Below are positions 22,582 to 34,079 of a stretch of DNA of 64,000 nt, piece by piece (the stretch's first letter is position 1; every line of letters begins with the position of its first letter). This DNA comes from Streptomyces sp. MA5143a (GTDB lineage: Bacteria; Actinomycetota; Actinomycetes; Streptomycetales; Streptomycetaceae), in assembly GCF_900290235.1 (NCBI RefSeq), contig NZ_OLMK01000046.1, positions 1 through 64,000 of the forward strand. Direction: 5' to 3'. Made by a program: the position numbers and the translations under genes. Under the pieces are notes generated by a model, which saw only the letters and a program-made list of their open reading frames with translations, was not told the origin of the DNA and did no database searches.

Positions 22582-24522
22582 TCAGCGGATGGGGCGGTGG
22601 ACGTTCTCCTTCTCACTGGCGCCCGGTGTGGCGTCCGCGATCCACGGGCCCTCACCGGAGGGGTCGATCACCCCCTGCTCCAGCCACTCGTACGCACCGC
22701 CGAGCACGCCCTTGACCACCTTGCGGTCCACGTCGTCGGTGTTGCTCCACAGCCGGCCGAAGAGTTCCTCGACGCGGAGGCGGGACTGCCGGCAGAAGAC
22801 GTCGGCGAGCTGGTACGCCTCGCGGCCGTGGCCCTCCGTGGTGCGCAGCAGCTCGGCGCGGACGCAGGCCGCGCTCATCGCGAACAGCTCGGCACCGATG
22901 TCCACGATCCGGCCCAGGAAGGCCTGCTTGGTCTCCATCCGGCCCTGCCAGCGGGACATGGCGTAGAAGGTGGAACGGGCCAGCTTGCGGGCGGAGCGCT
23001 CGACGTAGCGCAGGTGGGCCGAGAGATCGGGGTGGCCCGCCGGATGGAACTCCGGGTAGGCGCGCGGGAGTTGGCCGGTGCCCGTGACCAGCTTGGGCAA
23101 CCACTTGGCGTAGAAGACGCCCGCGTTGGCGCCGGCCCTGGCCTTGTCGGAGAGGGACTTCTCGGGGTCGATGAGGTCTCCGGCCACGGACAGGTGGGCG
23201 TCGACCGCCTCGCGGGCGATCAGCAGGTGCATGATCTCCGTGGAGCCCTCGAAGATGCGGTTGATCCGCAGGTCGCGGAGCATCTGCTCGGCGGGCACGG
23301 CCCGTTCGCCGCGCGCCCGCAGGGACTCCGCGGTCTCGAAGCCCCGGCCGCCGCGGATCTGGACCAGCTCGTCGGCGATGCGCCAGCCCATCTCCGAGGC
23401 GAAGAGCTTGGCGAGGGCGCCCTCGATCCGGATGTCGTTGCGGTCCTCGTCGGCCATCTGCGAGGAGAGGTCGAGCACCGCCTCCAGGGCGAAGGTGGTG
23501 GCCGCGATGAAGCTGATCTTGGCGCCGACGGCCTCGTGGTGGGCGATCGGCTTGCCCCACTGCTCACGGGCCTCCGACCATTCGCGGGCGATCTTCAGAC
23601 ACCACTTGCCGGCGGCCACACAGGAAGCGGGCAGCGAGAGCCGACCGGTGTTGAGGGTGGTCAGCGCGATCTTCAGCCCCGCGCCCTCCGGGCCGATGCG
23701 GTTCGCCGCAGGGACGCGGACCTGGTGGAAGCGGGTGACGCCGTTCTCGATGCCGCGCAGGCCCATGAAGGCATTGCGGTTCTCGACGGTGACCCCGGGC
23801 GTGTCCGTCTCCACGACGAAGGCGGTGATGCCGCCCTTGTGGCCGTCGGACTTCGGCACCCGCGCCATGACGACCAGGAGGTCGGCGACCACGCCGTTCG
23901 TCGTCCACAGCTTCACGCCGTCGAGCACGTAGTCGTCCCCGTCGGGCACCGCGGTCGTCGCCAGCCGGGCCGGGTCCGAGCCGACGTCGGGCTCGGTGAG
24001 GAGGAAGGCGCTGATGTCGGTGCGGGCGCAGCGCGGCAGGAACTTCTGCTTCTGCTCGGGGGTGCCGAACATCTTCAGCGGCTGCGGTACGCCGATCGAC
24101 TGATGCGCGGAGAGCAGCACACCGATCGCCGGGCTGGCCGAGCCGACCAGGGCCAGCGCCTTGTTGTAGTACACCTGGGTGAGGCCGAGGCCGCCGTACT
24201 TGGGGTCGATCTTCATGCCGAGGGCGCCGAGTTCCTTGAGGCCGTTGATCACCTCGTCGGGGATCCGGGCCTCGCGCTCGATGAGGGCGCCGTCGACCTT
24301 CGTCTCGCAGAACGCGCGGAGCTTGGTCAGGAACTGCTCACCGCGCCGGACGGCCTCGTCGGTGGGCAGGGGGTGGGGGTGGATGAGGTCGAGGCGGAAC
24401 CGGCCCAGGAACAGTTCCTTGGCGAAGCTGGGCTTGCGCCAGTCCCGCTCGCGGGCTGCCTCCGCCACCTGGCGGGCCTCGCGTTCGGTGACGACGGGTT
24501 TCTTGAGGGGTGGTGCGGACAT
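22582..24522 (-). CDS. Acyl-CoA dehydrogenase, large form
   Basis: FAD enzyme catalysing α,β-dehydrogenation of acyl-CoA in β-oxidation. The 646-residue protein has the N-terminal helical domain, the FAD/substrate segment [33 protein letters not shown], the C-terminal dehydrogenase domain ([23 protein letters not shown]) and the catalytic glutamate region [19 protein letters not shown]. An extra C-terminal helical part makes it the VLCAD/ACAD9-like size class. I prefer the ATG at 24522 over the GTG at 24531, because GAGGTGA fits as its ribosome site. It is followed by secA after 137 bases. Confidence 0.9.
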   Translation of the reverse strand: MSAPPLKKPVVTEREARQVAEAARERDWRKPSFAKELFLGRFRLDLIHPHPLPTDEAVRRGEQFLTKLRAFCETKVDGALIEREARIPDEVINGLKELGALGMKIDPKYGGLGLTQVYYNKALALVGSASPAIGVLLSAHQSIGVPQPLKMFGTPEQKQKFLPRCARTDISAFLLTEPDVGSDPARLATTAVPDGDDYVLDGVKLWTTNGVVADLLVVMARVPKSDGHKGGITAFVVETDTPGVTVENRNAFMGLRGIENGVTRFHQVRVPAANRIGPEGAGLKIALTTLNTGRLSLPASCVAAGKWCLKIAREWSEAREQWGKPIAHHEAVGAKISFIAATTFALEAVLDLSSQMADEDRNDIRIEGALAKLFASEMGWRIADELVQIRGGRGFETAESLRARGERAVPAEQMLRDLRINRIFEGSTEIMHLLIAREAVDAHLSVAGDLIDPEKSLSDKARAGANAGVFYAKWLPKLVTGTGQLPRAYPEFHPAGHPDLSAHLRYVERSARKLARSTFYAMSRWQGRMETKQAFLGRIVDIGAELFAMSAACVRAELLRTTEGHGREAYQLADVFCRQSRLRVEELFGRLWSNTDDVDRKVVKGVLGGAYEWLEQGVIDPSGEGPWIADATPGASEKENVHRPIR

Positions 24523-24769
24523 GAGGGTCACCTCGCCGCGAATCGGGATCTTGTACCGGATGAGTACCTGATTGGTTACCGATGGGTGCTACTCGATCGT
24601 TGGTACCCGATCCGGACGCCCCCCGCCACCCCTCGCGTCCGCGTTCGGCCGCCGGCGGCCGAGTACCGCCCGACCCCCGAACCGGCCACTCCTCGCCATC
24701 CACGGCCGAAAGCCGTCCCCCGGCCCTAAGCTGAGGCACACTGCGCCACTCGAAGCAGCGGGCGCCCGA

Positions 24770-24813
24770 AAGGGGCGCGGGGAACCTCGCGACAAGCCCC
24801 CACCAACCCGCGG
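24770..24813. repeat. Half copy of the intergenic repeat
   Basis: Right-arm form: AGGGGCGCGGGGAAC, then CTCGCGACAAGCCCCCACC. No left arm is found. It lies in the 461-base gap (24523-24983) before the LacI gene, which otherwise holds only the two operators. Confidence 0.65.
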
Positions 24814-24861
24814 CCGCCGTACGACACCCTTCCCCCCACCCCTTACGCGCCGGGAGCGGTA

Positions 24862-24875
24862 TCGAAGCGCTTCGA
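24862..24875. promoter_or_regulatory. Perfect LacI-type operator TCGAAGCGCTTCGA (site 1)
   Basis: A 14-bp perfect palindrome with the central CG typical of LacI-family operators, 109 bases upstream of the adjacent LacI-type regulator gene. The same sequence recurs exactly at 47117 and 47299. Confidence 0.8.
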
Positions 24876-24952
24876 CAGCCTATGGACACGCACTCACCTC
24901 CGAGCTAGTGTCGAGTCACCCTCACATCACCCTGTATGGAACCGACGCGCAG

Positions 24953-24966
24953 TCGAAGCGCTTAAA
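24953..24966. promoter_or_regulatory. Imperfect operator TCGAAGCGCTTAAA (site 2)
   Basis: Left half identical to the perfect palindrome and the right half degenerate (TTAAA for TTCGA). It ends 17 bases before the LacI start codon and suggests autoregulation. Confidence 0.6.
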
Positions 24967-24983
24967 CACGCTGGGAGAGCTGG

Positions 24984-25994
24984 ATGGTCACCCTCGCCGA
25001 GGTCGCCCAGCACGCCGGAGTCTCGGCGAGCACGGTGAGCTATGTCCTCAGCGGGAAGCGCTCCATCTCCGCCGGGACCCGCCAGCGGGTCGAAAGGAGC
25101 ATCCAGGAGCTGGGCTACCACCCGAACGCCGGGGCGCGGGCCCTGGCGAGCAGCAAGTCCAACATCATCGCGCTGATGGTCCCGCTGCGGACCGACATGT
25201 ACGTGCCCGTGATGATGGAGATCGCCATCGCGGTGGCGACCACGGCCCGTACCCACGGCTACGACGTGCTGCTGCTCACCGGCGAGGAGGGTCCCGACGC
25301 GGTCCACCGGGTCACCGGCAGCGGCCTCGCCGACGCGATGATCCTGATGGACGTCGAGCTGGACGACGAACGCCTGCCGCTGCTGCGCGACACCGACCAG
25401 CCGTCCGTGCTCATCGGGCTGCCGGCCGACACCAGCGGCCTGACCTGCGTCGACCTCGACTTCGGGGCGACCGGCGCGCTGTGCGTGGAGCACCTGGCGA
25501 TGCTCGGCCACCGCGAGATCGCCGTCATCGGCGAGGCCCCCGCGGTGTACGAGCGGCACACCGGTTTCGCCGAGCGCACCCTCGACGGGCTGCGGTCGCG
25601 GGCACGCGAGCTGGGGCTGCGGGTGCTGCACCGGCCCTGCGAGGGCGGGTACGACGCGATGGCCGCGACGCTGGCCCGGATCTTCGACGAACGGCCGGGC
25701 ACCACGGGCTTGGTCGTGCAGAACGAGTCCGCGGTCGAGCCGCTGCTCGCGCTGCTGCGCCAGCAGGGCCGGGCGGTGCCCGAGGACGTCTCGGTGATCG
25801 CCGTCTGTCCCGAGCAGGTCGCCATGCAGGCGTCGGTGCGGCTGACCTCGGTCGCCATCCCCGCCCAGGAGATGGGGCGGCGGGCCGTGGAGCAGCTCGT
25901 CGCCAAGCTCGACGGGCGGGAGACGGACGAAGTGGTGCTGCTCGCCCCCGAGCTGACGGTCCGCGCGAGCACGGGACCGCTGACGGGCGGCTGA
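24984..25994 (+). CDS. LacI-family transcriptional regulator (candidate regulator of the hemicellulose locus)
   Basis: A 336-residue DNA-binding repressor type. The N-terminal helix-turn-helix reads TLAEVAQHAGVSASTVSYVL with the hinge helix near residues 50-58, followed by a periplasmic-binding-protein-like effector domain (NIIALMVPLRTDMYVPVMMEIA to the C-terminus). GGGAGAG precedes the ATG. Two copies of TCGAAGCGCTTCGA-type operator lie just upstream, and the same palindrome flanks the ABC importer/GH3 genes 22 kb away. The GH31 gene follows on the same strand after 333 bases. I infer that it senses an imported oligosaccharide or its product; the ligand is unknown. Confidence 0.92.
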   Translation: MVTLAEVAQHAGVSASTVSYVLSGKRSISAGTRQRVERSIQELGYHPNAGARALASSKSNIIALMVPLRTDMYVPVMMEIAIAVATTARTHGYDVLLLTGEEGPDAVHRVTGSGLADAMILMDVELDDERLPLLRDTDQPSVLIGLPADTSGLTCVDLDFGATGALCVEHLAMLGHREIAVIGEAPAVYERHTGFAERTLDGLRSRARELGLRVLHRPCEGGYDAMAATLARIFDERPGTTGLVVQNESAVEPLLALLRQQGRAVPEDVSVIAVCPEQVAMQASVRLTSVAIPAQEMGRRAVEQLVAKLDGRETDEVVLLAPELTVRASTGPLTGG

Positions 25995-26327
25995 CATCGG
26001 CGGCGGCTGACCGGCGGCTGACATCGGGGGCGGGGCACGGCAGGCGGGGACCAGCTCCCGTGGGCCGACGGCCTCCTCCGCCACCCGGCGTCGGTCCTGC
26101 TTCTCCGCCCGCCCCGCGCGGCTCCGGACCCGACCCCGGTCTCCGGCCGTCCGGCGTCCACCGACCCGCCCACCGACCCGCCACTCGTCCGGCACGTTCT
26201 CCCGCCGACCCGCACGTCGTCCGGGCGGCGAGCCCTGCGCTCCTCGCCCCTGCCCCCGCCCCCCACTCCCCCGGCCGCAGCGGTCGTGCCGGGTGGGCCG
26301 TCACTCCTTCCTCCCAGGAGCCGCCTC
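25995..26327. other. Gap between LacI and GH31 genes, short direct repeat only
   Basis: The first 50 bases contain two copies of GGCGGCTGACATCGG-like sequence overlapping the end of the LacI gene. No operator, hairpin or promoter was recognised in the rest. The only clear signal is the AGGAG ribosome site before the GH31 start. Confidence 0.5.
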
Positions 26328-28385
26328 GTGAATCAGTCCGCCGAGAACGAGAACCAGACCCCGACGGGCGCGGTCAGCCTCGCCCAGTCCTCCCCCACCG
26401 TCGGCACGTTCCGTGAGCGGGACGGTGCCCTGGAGTGGAGCGGACGCCAGGAGACCCTGCGGATCGAGCCGTGGGGGCCGGACGCGGTCCGGGTCCGTGC
26501 CCGGCTGGGCGGCCCCCTCCTCGACGGGCTGCCGGGCGCCCTGCTCGACGAGGTGGAGAGCACCGAGAGCAGCGTCAAGATCGAGGAGGGGCGGGGACGG
26601 CTGACGGTCGGCGCGCTCACCGCCGAGGTCAGCGCCGAGGGCCTGGTCCGGTTCACCCGCACCGCCGACGGCCGTGAACTGCTCTCGGAGGAGCGCGCCC
26701 ACTTCTGGTGGCCCGGCCCCCGCCTCTACACGGCCGTCGGCAACGGCCACCACCGGCTGGAGCAGCGTTTCGCCGCGTACGACGACGAGAAGCTGTACGG
26801 CCTGGGCCAGCACCAGCACGGACGGCTGGACCAGAAGGGGCTGGTCCTCGACCTGGTGCAGCGCAACGCCGAGGTGGGCATCCCGGTGCTGACCTCCAGC
26901 CGCGGCTACACCCTGCTGTGGAACAACCCCGCGATCGGCCGGGTCGAGCTGGCGGGCAACGGGACGCGCTGGGTCGCGGACTCGGCCCGGCAGATCGACT
27001 ACTGGATCACCGCGGGCGAACCGGCCGAGGCGCAGCGCCGCTACAGCGCGGTGACGGGCCGTACGCCGATGCTGCCCGCGTGGGCGGCCGGGTTCTGGCA
27101 GTGCAAGCTGCGCTACCGCACCCAGGACGAACTCCTCACCGTGGCACGGGAGTACAAGCGCCGGGGTCTGCCGATCGATGTGATCGTGTGCGACTTCTTC
27201 CACTGGACGCATCTCGGCGAGTGGAAGTTCGACCGGAGCGAGTGGCCCGATCCGGCGGCGCTGGTGGACGAACTGGCCGGGATGGGCATCAAGTTGGTGG
27301 TGTCGGTGTGGCCGTCGGTGTCGCCGCTGTCGGAGAACCACCCGGTGATGGACCAGCGCGGCTACTTCATCGGCACGCAGTACGGTCCGACGGCCCACGC
27401 CGACTGGCCCGACAAGGAGGTCGCCTCCACGGTCCAGGTGGCCTTCTACGACGCGACGAACCCCGAGGCCCGCGCGTTCGTGTGGGCGCGGGTGAAGGAG
27501 AACTACCTGGAGCCGTACGGCATCACGGCGTTCTGGCTGGACGCCTGCGAGCCGGAGCTGAAGCCGGGCTTCCAGGAGAACCTGCGGTACTGGGCGGGCC
27601 CCGGCCTGGAGGTCGGCAACCTCTACCCGGCGGAGAACGCCCGCACCTTCTACGAGGGGCTGAGGGCGGCCGGCGAGGAGGAGATCGTCTCCCTCAACCG
27701 CTCGGCGTGGGCGGGCAGTCAGCGTTACGGGGCGGCCCTGTGGTCCGGTGACATTGGCACCGACTTCCCGACCCTGCGCCGGCAGATCGCGGCGGGCCTC
27801 AACACCGCGCTCTCGGGCATCCCCTGGTGGAACACCGACATCGGCGGCTTCCACGGGGGCGACCCGGACGACCCGGCGTACCGCGAGGTGATGGTCCGCT
27901 GGTTCCAGTTCGGCGCGTTCTCCCCGCTGATGCGCCTGCACGGCTTCCGCGAGCCCGGCATGCCGCTCGGCCCGGCCATGACCGGCGGCCCCAACGAGGT
28001 CTGGTCGTACGGCGAGGAGGCCGGCGCGATCCTGGAGTGGTATCTGCGGCTGCGCGAGCGCGTCAAGCCGTACGTCCTGCGGGTCATGCGCGAGGCACAC
28101 GAGGACGGACTGCCCGTGATGCGCCCGCTGTTCCTGGAGTTCCCCGGGGACGAGCGGGCCTGGTCGGTCGACGACGCGTATCTGTTCGGCCCCGACGTGC
28201 TGGTCGCGCCGGTGCTGGAGGCGGGCGCGACGACCTGGACGACGTATCTCCCGGCGGGCGCCCGCTGGACCGACGCGTGGACCGGGAAGACGTACGACGG
28301 GGGCGCGTCCGTGACCGTGGACGCGCCGCTGGACCGCATCCCGCTGTTCCTGCGGGACGGGGCGTCGTTGCCGGTCACCGAGTAG
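26328..28385 (+). CDS. GH31 glycosidase, likely α-xylosidase or α-glucosidase
   Basis: Retaining α-glycosidase of 685 residues. There is an N-terminal β-sandwich, then the barrel with LPAWAAGFWQCKLRYRTQDE, PIDVIVCDFFHW and the nucleophile segment ITAFWLDACEPEL (D405). The conserved WSGDIGTDFPTLRRQI and GIPWWNTDIGGF strands follow, and C-terminal β-domains end in IPLFLRDGASLPV. FWLDACEPE is closer to bacterial α-xylosidases as I know them than to the WxDMNE of α-glucosidases. No signal peptide, so cytoplasmic. I chose the GTG at 26328 with AGGAG upstream. In context it would remove xylose side chains from imported xyloglucan oligosaccharides; the activity is an inference. Confidence 0.85.
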   Translation: MNQSAENENQTPTGAVSLAQSSPTVGTFRERDGALEWSGRQETLRIEPWGPDAVRVRARLGGPLLDGLPGALLDEVESTESSVKIEEGRGRLTVGALTAEVSAEGLVRFTRTADGRELLSEERAHFWWPGPRLYTAVGNGHHRLEQRFAAYDDEKLYGLGQHQHGRLDQKGLVLDLVQRNAEVGIPVLTSSRGYTLLWNNPAIGRVELAGNGTRWVADSARQIDYWITAGEPAEAQRRYSAVTGRTPMLPAWAAGFWQCKLRYRTQDELLTVAREYKRRGLPIDVIVCDFFHWTHLGEWKFDRSEWPDPAALVDELAGMGIKLVVSVWPSVSPLSENHPVMDQRGYFIGTQYGPTAHADWPDKEVASTVQVAFYDATNPEARAFVWARVKENYLEPYGITAFWLDACEPELKPGFQENLRYWAGPGLEVGNLYPAENARTFYEGLRAAGEEEIVSLNRSAWAGSQRYGAALWSGDIGTDFPTLRRQIAAGLNTALSGIPWWNTDIGGFHGGDPDDPAYREVMVRWFQFGAFSPLMRLHGFREPGMPLGPAMTGGPNEVWSYGEEAGAILEWYLRLRERVKPYVLRVMREAHEDGLPVMRPLFLEFPGDERAWSVDDAYLFGPDVLVAPVLEAGATTWTTYLPAGARWTDAWTGKTYDGGASVTVDAPLDRIPLFLRDGASLPVTE

Positions 28386-28491
28386 GCGGGCGGCGGCTGT
28401 TCGGAGGCCGGGTCTACGCTATGGCGCCACGGCCATCCCGTGATCTTCAGGGGGTGTGCGCGACCCCCTGAGTGAGCGGAGACGACCAGAC

Positions 28492-29739
28492 ATGAACAGC
28501 CGTACGGGAGACCCTCGCCGGGTGCGCGGGGGACGGCAGGGGCGGCGGGGCGGTCCCGCGCGCAGACCGTTGCACCGGACGCGGACGACGATACGGACCA
28601 CCGGCGGCCCTGTGGAGCTGCCGCCGACGGTCGCCCCACCGGCGCCGGTCGTCCCCGGTGGCTTCCTGCCGGGGCCCGCGCGGCACGTGGCGGTGTGGAG
28701 CGCGCTGACGCTGCTCGTCACCGGTGTCGTGGCGGTGGGCGTGTGGATCTGCGTGACGTTCCAGACGGCGGTCACGCCGGTGCTGCTCGCGCTGCTCGGC
28801 ACGGCGCTGCTCGGCCCGTTCTACCGGCGGCTGGTGGCGATGCGGTTCAACAAGTCCCTCGCCGCCGGACTGACGTGCGCCGCCGTGGTCGTGGTGATGG
28901 GCGGCGCCGCGTACATCGTGGTGGCGGCGCTCATCGACACCGGCGACCAGATCATCGCCTCGCTGCGGGACGCGGCGAAGTCGCTGAGCGACGAGTTCGG
29001 GCTGGCCGGGACGTCGTTGGACGACCTCGCGAAGAACGCCAAGGAACTGCTGTCGAAGTTCGGCGGGACGGCGGCCTCCGGAGTGCTCACCGGGGTCAGC
29101 GCCGTCAGCTCGTTCGTCGCGATGGCGATCCTGGCGCTGCTGCTGATGTTCTTCTTCCTGCGTGACTCCGACAAGGCGGTCGCCTCGCTGCACTCCCTCG
29201 CGCCGCGCGGCCGCGGGGAGACGCTGGAGGTGATGGCCCGGCGCGCGTTCCAGGCGATCGAGGGCTTCATGCGGGGCACGACACTCATCGCGTTCATCGA
29301 CGGCGTCTGCATCGCCATCGGTCTGCTGATCCTCCAGGTGCCGGGTGCCGTCGGTCTGGGCGCGCTGGTGTTCGTCGGCGCGTACATCCCGTATCTCGGC
29401 GCGTTCCTGTCGGGCGCGGTGGCCATCCTGGTGGCGTTCGCCGACCGGGGGCTGGTGACGGCGCTGTGGGCGGTCGGCGTGGTGTTCGCGGTGCAGATCC
29501 TCGAAGGCAACGTGCTCCAGCCGATGATCCACAGCCGGACCGTGCAGATGCATCCGGCGGCGATCCTGCTGGCGCTCACCGCGGGCGCCTCCATCGCCGG
29601 CATCCTCGGCATGCTCCTGTCGGTGCCGCTGACGGCGGCGGCGTTCGGTGTGCTGTCGGAGCTGCGGTCCCGGTACGGCGACGGGGCGGACCTGGCCGAA
29701 CCGGCGCGGCCGAAGGAGGTCGCCGGAACGGCGGGATGA
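28492..29739 (+). CDS. AI-2E family transporter
   Basis: A 415-residue integral membrane protein of the AI-2E/PerM family with about eight hydrophobic segments. These include WSALTLLVTGVVAVGVWICV near residue 67, VAMAILALLLMFFFLRDSD near 210, GLGALVFVGAYIPYLGAFLS and IAGILGMLLSVPLTAAAFGV. The ILEGNVLQPMIHSRTVQMHP motif is diagnostic. An Arg-rich cytoplasmic N-tail is followed by a Pro-rich stretch. The substrate is unknown despite the family name. I start at the ATG at 28492 (GGAGAC upstream) rather than the GTG at 28456. It does not obviously belong to the glycosidase system. Confidence 0.88.
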   Translation: MNSRTGDPRRVRGGRQGRRGGPARRPLHRTRTTIRTTGGPVELPPTVAPPAPVVPGGFLPGPARHVAVWSALTLLVTGVVAVGVWICVTFQTAVTPVLLALLGTALLGPFYRRLVAMRFNKSLAAGLTCAAVVVVMGGAAYIVVAALIDTGDQIIASLRDAAKSLSDEFGLAGTSLDDLAKNAKELLSKFGGTAASGVLTGVSAVSSFVAMAILALLLMFFFLRDSDKAVASLHSLAPRGRGETLEVMARRAFQAIEGFMRGTTLIAFIDGVCIAIGLLILQVPGAVGLGALVFVGAYIPYLGAFLSGAVAILVAFADRGLVTALWAVGVVFAVQILEGNVLQPMIHSRTVQMHPAAILLALTAGASIAGILGMLLSVPLTAAAFGVLSELRSRYGDGADLAEPARPKEVAGTAG

Positions 29740-29765
29740 CCGCCGCGCCCGCAGGCCAAAAGGGG

Positions 29766-29796
29766 GGAACCCCAGCCGACGTGCGGCTGGGGTTCC
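29766..29796. terminator. Bidirectional terminator hairpin
   Basis: A perfect 13-bp stem (GGAACCCCAGCCG with CGGCTGGGGTTCC), five-base loop, in the 81-base gap between the convergent AI-2E and GH62 genes. Confidence 0.8.
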
Positions 29797-29820
29797 TTCA
29801 GGCGGTGCGTATCCGGCGGG

Positions 29821-31398
<1,578 letters not shown>

Positions 31399-31423
31399 TC
31401 AATACTTCTCACCGGATTCACCC

Positions 31424-31455
31424 TCCGCCGCCCCCGGCGGACCGGGGGCGGCGGA
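31424..31455 (-). terminator. Terminator hairpin after the clan GH-A glycosidase
   Basis: A perfect 12-bp stem (TCCGCCGCCCCC with GGGGGCGGCGGA), eight-base loop, starting 40 bases after that gene's stop codon. Confidence 0.75.
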
Positions 31456-31495
31456 TGCCGACCATCGCCGGGCCGCCCTCCCCACAGCGGACGGC

Positions 31496-34063
31496 CTAGC
31501 CGATGACCCGGCCCAGTTCGATGCGGTCGATGTTCGGGGCCCAGGCGGTCGCGTTGGCGAAGGCGACCTTGTTGGGGCCCTTCCTCAGGTCGACGGGGAC
31601 GCCGACGGTCCAGTAGTCGTCCCCGCTCCAGGTGTTCTTGAAGGTGACCTTCCGTGGGGCACCGGTGCCGACGGTGATGTCCGCCGTGCGGGACATGATG
31701 TCGGTGTTGTAGGCGTGGCCGTTGTCCCGGCGGTCGTTGTGGGCGTAGTGGACGACCAGTACGTAGCGGCCGGCGGTGGGCGCGTCCACCGTGAACTCCG
31801 CCGCGCTGTCGGCGCTGTTGCCGAGCCGGCCGATGTAGGAGCCGGTGGAGGCGTGCGCCGAGTCGACCAGCCCGGCCCCGCCGGTGAGCGTGGCGGCGGC
31901 GGCCCCGTAGGAGAGGGCGCCGTCGGACGAACCGTCACCGCGGACGTCGAGGGAGCGCACGGCGGAGTGCTTGGCGGTCGTCTCGATCCGGTTGTTGCCC
32001 GCGACGAGGTACAGCTTCAACGGACGGCCGGGCACCGCCGCCACCGTCTGCCCGTGCAGGGCGAGCCGCACCGGCGCCGACGCGCGGGGCACCACCCGGT
32101 AGTAGCCGTCGCGCGGGGCGTACACGTCGAAGACCGCCTTGTCGCCGGGGCCGAGGACGAGGGCGCCGGTGCCGACGCCGGCCGACGAGGAGTAGTCGTA
32201 CGACGGCCTGCCGCTGATGTCGGCGAGCGTGGCCTCGTAGGAGGCGGCGGGTGCCGCGGTGCGGGCGGTGAGGTCGATCCGGTCGAGGGTGACCTCGGCG
32301 GCGCCCTTGGCGAGGGTCAGGGTGTGGCTGCCGGCCGACAGCTCCACGCGGACGTCCTTCTTGGCGCGGTAGGTCCAGTTCTCGGTGGAGGGGTACGTGA
32401 CCGTGACCGGATCGCCGCCGTCGATGGACAGTTTCTGGGTGGCGGGGGCGCCGGACTGGTTGCCGTAGAGGATCGCCAGGTCGTAACGGCCGTCCTCGGG
32501 CACGGTCACCGTGAAGTCGACCTTGCTGCCCGCCTGGTTGAGGGAGCCGACGTCCTTGGTGCCGGAGGCGGCGTAGCCGTTGGCGTTGCTCACGGTGCCC
32601 TGGGTGTAGACCTTGCCGTCGGTGACGGCGGCGTCCTCGGCCTCGTAGGACGCGGTCCAGGGCACGGTGGGGGCGGCGGGGGTGCCGGAGCCGCCGGGGG
32701 TGAGGACGATCCGGTAGGCGGACATCCGGTGCGGACCGCGCAGGGGGACGGTCACCGTGCCGTCGTCGGCGACCCGTACCTTCGTGCGGGCGAGGACGCG
32801 GGGCGTGGCGTGCTGTCCCTCGTAGCCGGACCAGGCGGCCTCGGCCACGGTCGCGGTGACCGTACGGCCGAAGAGGGACCGGGGGACCTCGCGGACGACG
32901 ACGTCGGTGTCGCCGGCCGATCCGCCCAGCAGGACCTGGGCCTGGCGGCGGGAGGTGTCGAGGGAGGCGAGGCCCTGAAGGGTGTCGATGGTGTTCGCCC
33001 GCGGCGGGGTGACCTTCACGGTGTCGCCGGTGAGGCCCGCGTACCAACGGAAGAACCACCAGCCGCCGTTGGGGATGTTGGAGCGGACGACGTTGCCGTC
33101 CATGTTCCCGGCGGCGTCCCAGTACGCCTGGTTGGCGTACACCTTGTTCCTCTCGAACATCGAGACCCACTGCACGAGCTGGCCGGGGACGGACAGATCG
33201 CGGCGGTTGGCGTACTCATCGATGTTGATCTTCAGCGGGGCGATGCCCAACTGCCGTTCCAGGGACCGGTAGTCGTCGTAGTGGCCCTGGAAGTCACGGA
33301 GCGAGCCGGAGCCCAGTTCGTGCCAGGTCATGATCTGCGGCAGGACGTCCTCGCGCTGGGCGAAGGCGAGGAAGTCCTTCAACAGCCTGGTGTGGTACGA
33401 GGCTTCGTTGGGGCCGGCGATCCGCGCGCCGGGGTCGACGGCGCGGATGCGCTGGTACACGGTCTTCCAGTCCCGGAAGAACCGGTCGCGGTTCTTCTCG
33501 TACTGGGCCTGGTCGGCGACGTCGAGCTTGTACCAGATCTGATCGGGCTCGTTGAAGGGGACGTAGACGAAGCGGTCGCTGTTCGGGTCGGCCGCGATCT
33601 CCTCGGCGATCCTGTCGACCTTGGGGAGGTAGTCGTCGATGCCGAGGTCCTCGTAGGGCCACTTGGCGTAGATGTCCTGCATCATCACGTTGATCTCGCC
33701 GCCGCCGTTGCGGAAGAACGACTTCGACACGGTCAGCGCGTCGCCGTTGGGGTGCTGGGCGCCGCCCTCCGGCTTCTGCGAGATGCTGGTGATCTTCAGA
33801 GGGGCGAGGGCGGCGTCGCTGGGCACCCCGTCGTCGCTGAGCCCGTACAACGCGCCGTTGGCGCCCCGCATGACGGGCCCCTCGGAGGCGGAGAGGTCGA
33901 CGGTGAGGCGCTGCGGGTCCGCGGCGGCGGCCGCGGGGGCCCCGGAGGCGGGAAGGGTGCCTGCCATGGCGGTGACTCCAAGGACTGCGGTGATCAGGGC
34001 GGTTCGCGCCCGGGACCTGATGCGGGTTCGTTCACGGGCACGTGTGCGGGTGGGGGTGATCAC
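31496..34063 (-). CDS. Secreted clan GH-A glycoside hydrolase with C-terminal carbohydrate-binding modules
   Basis: An 855-residue secreted protein, signal peptide after an Arg-rich start and cut near AAA before residue 50. The catalytic part (about 50-400) looks like a clan GH-A barrel related to GH39: the acid/base segment YVPFNEPDQIWY (E172) and a nucleophile segment KINIDEYANRR (E283) are at the expected strands. A CBM35-like β-sandwich follows (ASYEAEDAAVTDGKVYTQG..., about 470-605), then a second pair of sandwich domains (YIGRLGNSADSAAEFTVDAP and VHYAHNDRRDNGHAYNTDI). The substrate cannot be named. I chose the GTG at 34063 because GGAGG is 9 bases upstream. It lies 16 bases after the stop codon of a truncated sugar-permease gene, so it was once the last gene of a transporter operon. 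Confidence 0.78.
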   Translation of the reverse strand: MITPTRTRARERTRIRSRARTALITAVLGVTAMAGTLPASGAPAAAAADPQRLTVDLSASEGPVMRGANGALYGLSDDGVPSDAALAPLKITSISQKPEGGAQHPNGDALTVSKSFFRNGGGEINVMMQDIYAKWPYEDLGIDDYLPKVDRIAEEIAADPNSDRFVYVPFNEPDQIWYKLDVADQAQYEKNRDRFFRDWKTVYQRIRAVDPGARIAGPNEASYHTRLLKDFLAFAQREDVLPQIMTWHELGSGSLRDFQGHYDDYRSLERQLGIAPLKINIDEYANRRDLSVPGQLVQWVSMFERNKVYANQAYWDAAGNMDGNVVRSNIPNGGWWFFRWYAGLTGDTVKVTPPRANTIDTLQGLASLDTSRRQAQVLLGGSAGDTDVVVREVPRSLFGRTVTATVAEAAWSGYEGQHATPRVLARTKVRVADDGTVTVPLRGPHRMSAYRIVLTPGGSGTPAAPTVPWTASYEAEDAAVTDGKVYTQGTVSNANGYAASGTKDVGSLNQAGSKVDFTVTVPEDGRYDLAILYGNQSGAPATQKLSIDGGDPVTVTYPSTENWTYRAKKDVRVELSAGSHTLTLAKGAAEVTLDRIDLTARTAAPAASYEATLADISGRPSYDYSSSAGVGTGALVLGPGDKAVFDVYAPRDGYYRVVPRASAPVRLALHGQTVAAVPGRPLKLYLVAGNNRIETTAKHSAVRSLDVRGDGSSDGALSYGAAAATLTGGAGLVDSAHASTGSYIGRLGNSADSAAEFTVDAPTAGRYVLVVHYAHNDRRDNGHAYNTDIMSRTADITVGTGAPRKVTFKNTWSGDDYWTVGVPVDLRKGPNKVAFANATAWAPNIDRIELGRVIG

Positions 34064-34079
34064 GCGGTCGGACCTCCGG

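Noticed and set aside
19859-22966. A 1035-codon plus-strand frame opposite secA
   Set aside because: Antisense shadow; the composition (Val/Gly/Asp/Leu-rich) matches the complement of a real gene and SecA motifs on the other strand are unmistakable.
28492-29739. Autoinducer-2 exporter function
   Set aside because: The family name is historical; nothing in the window concerns AI-2 signalling.
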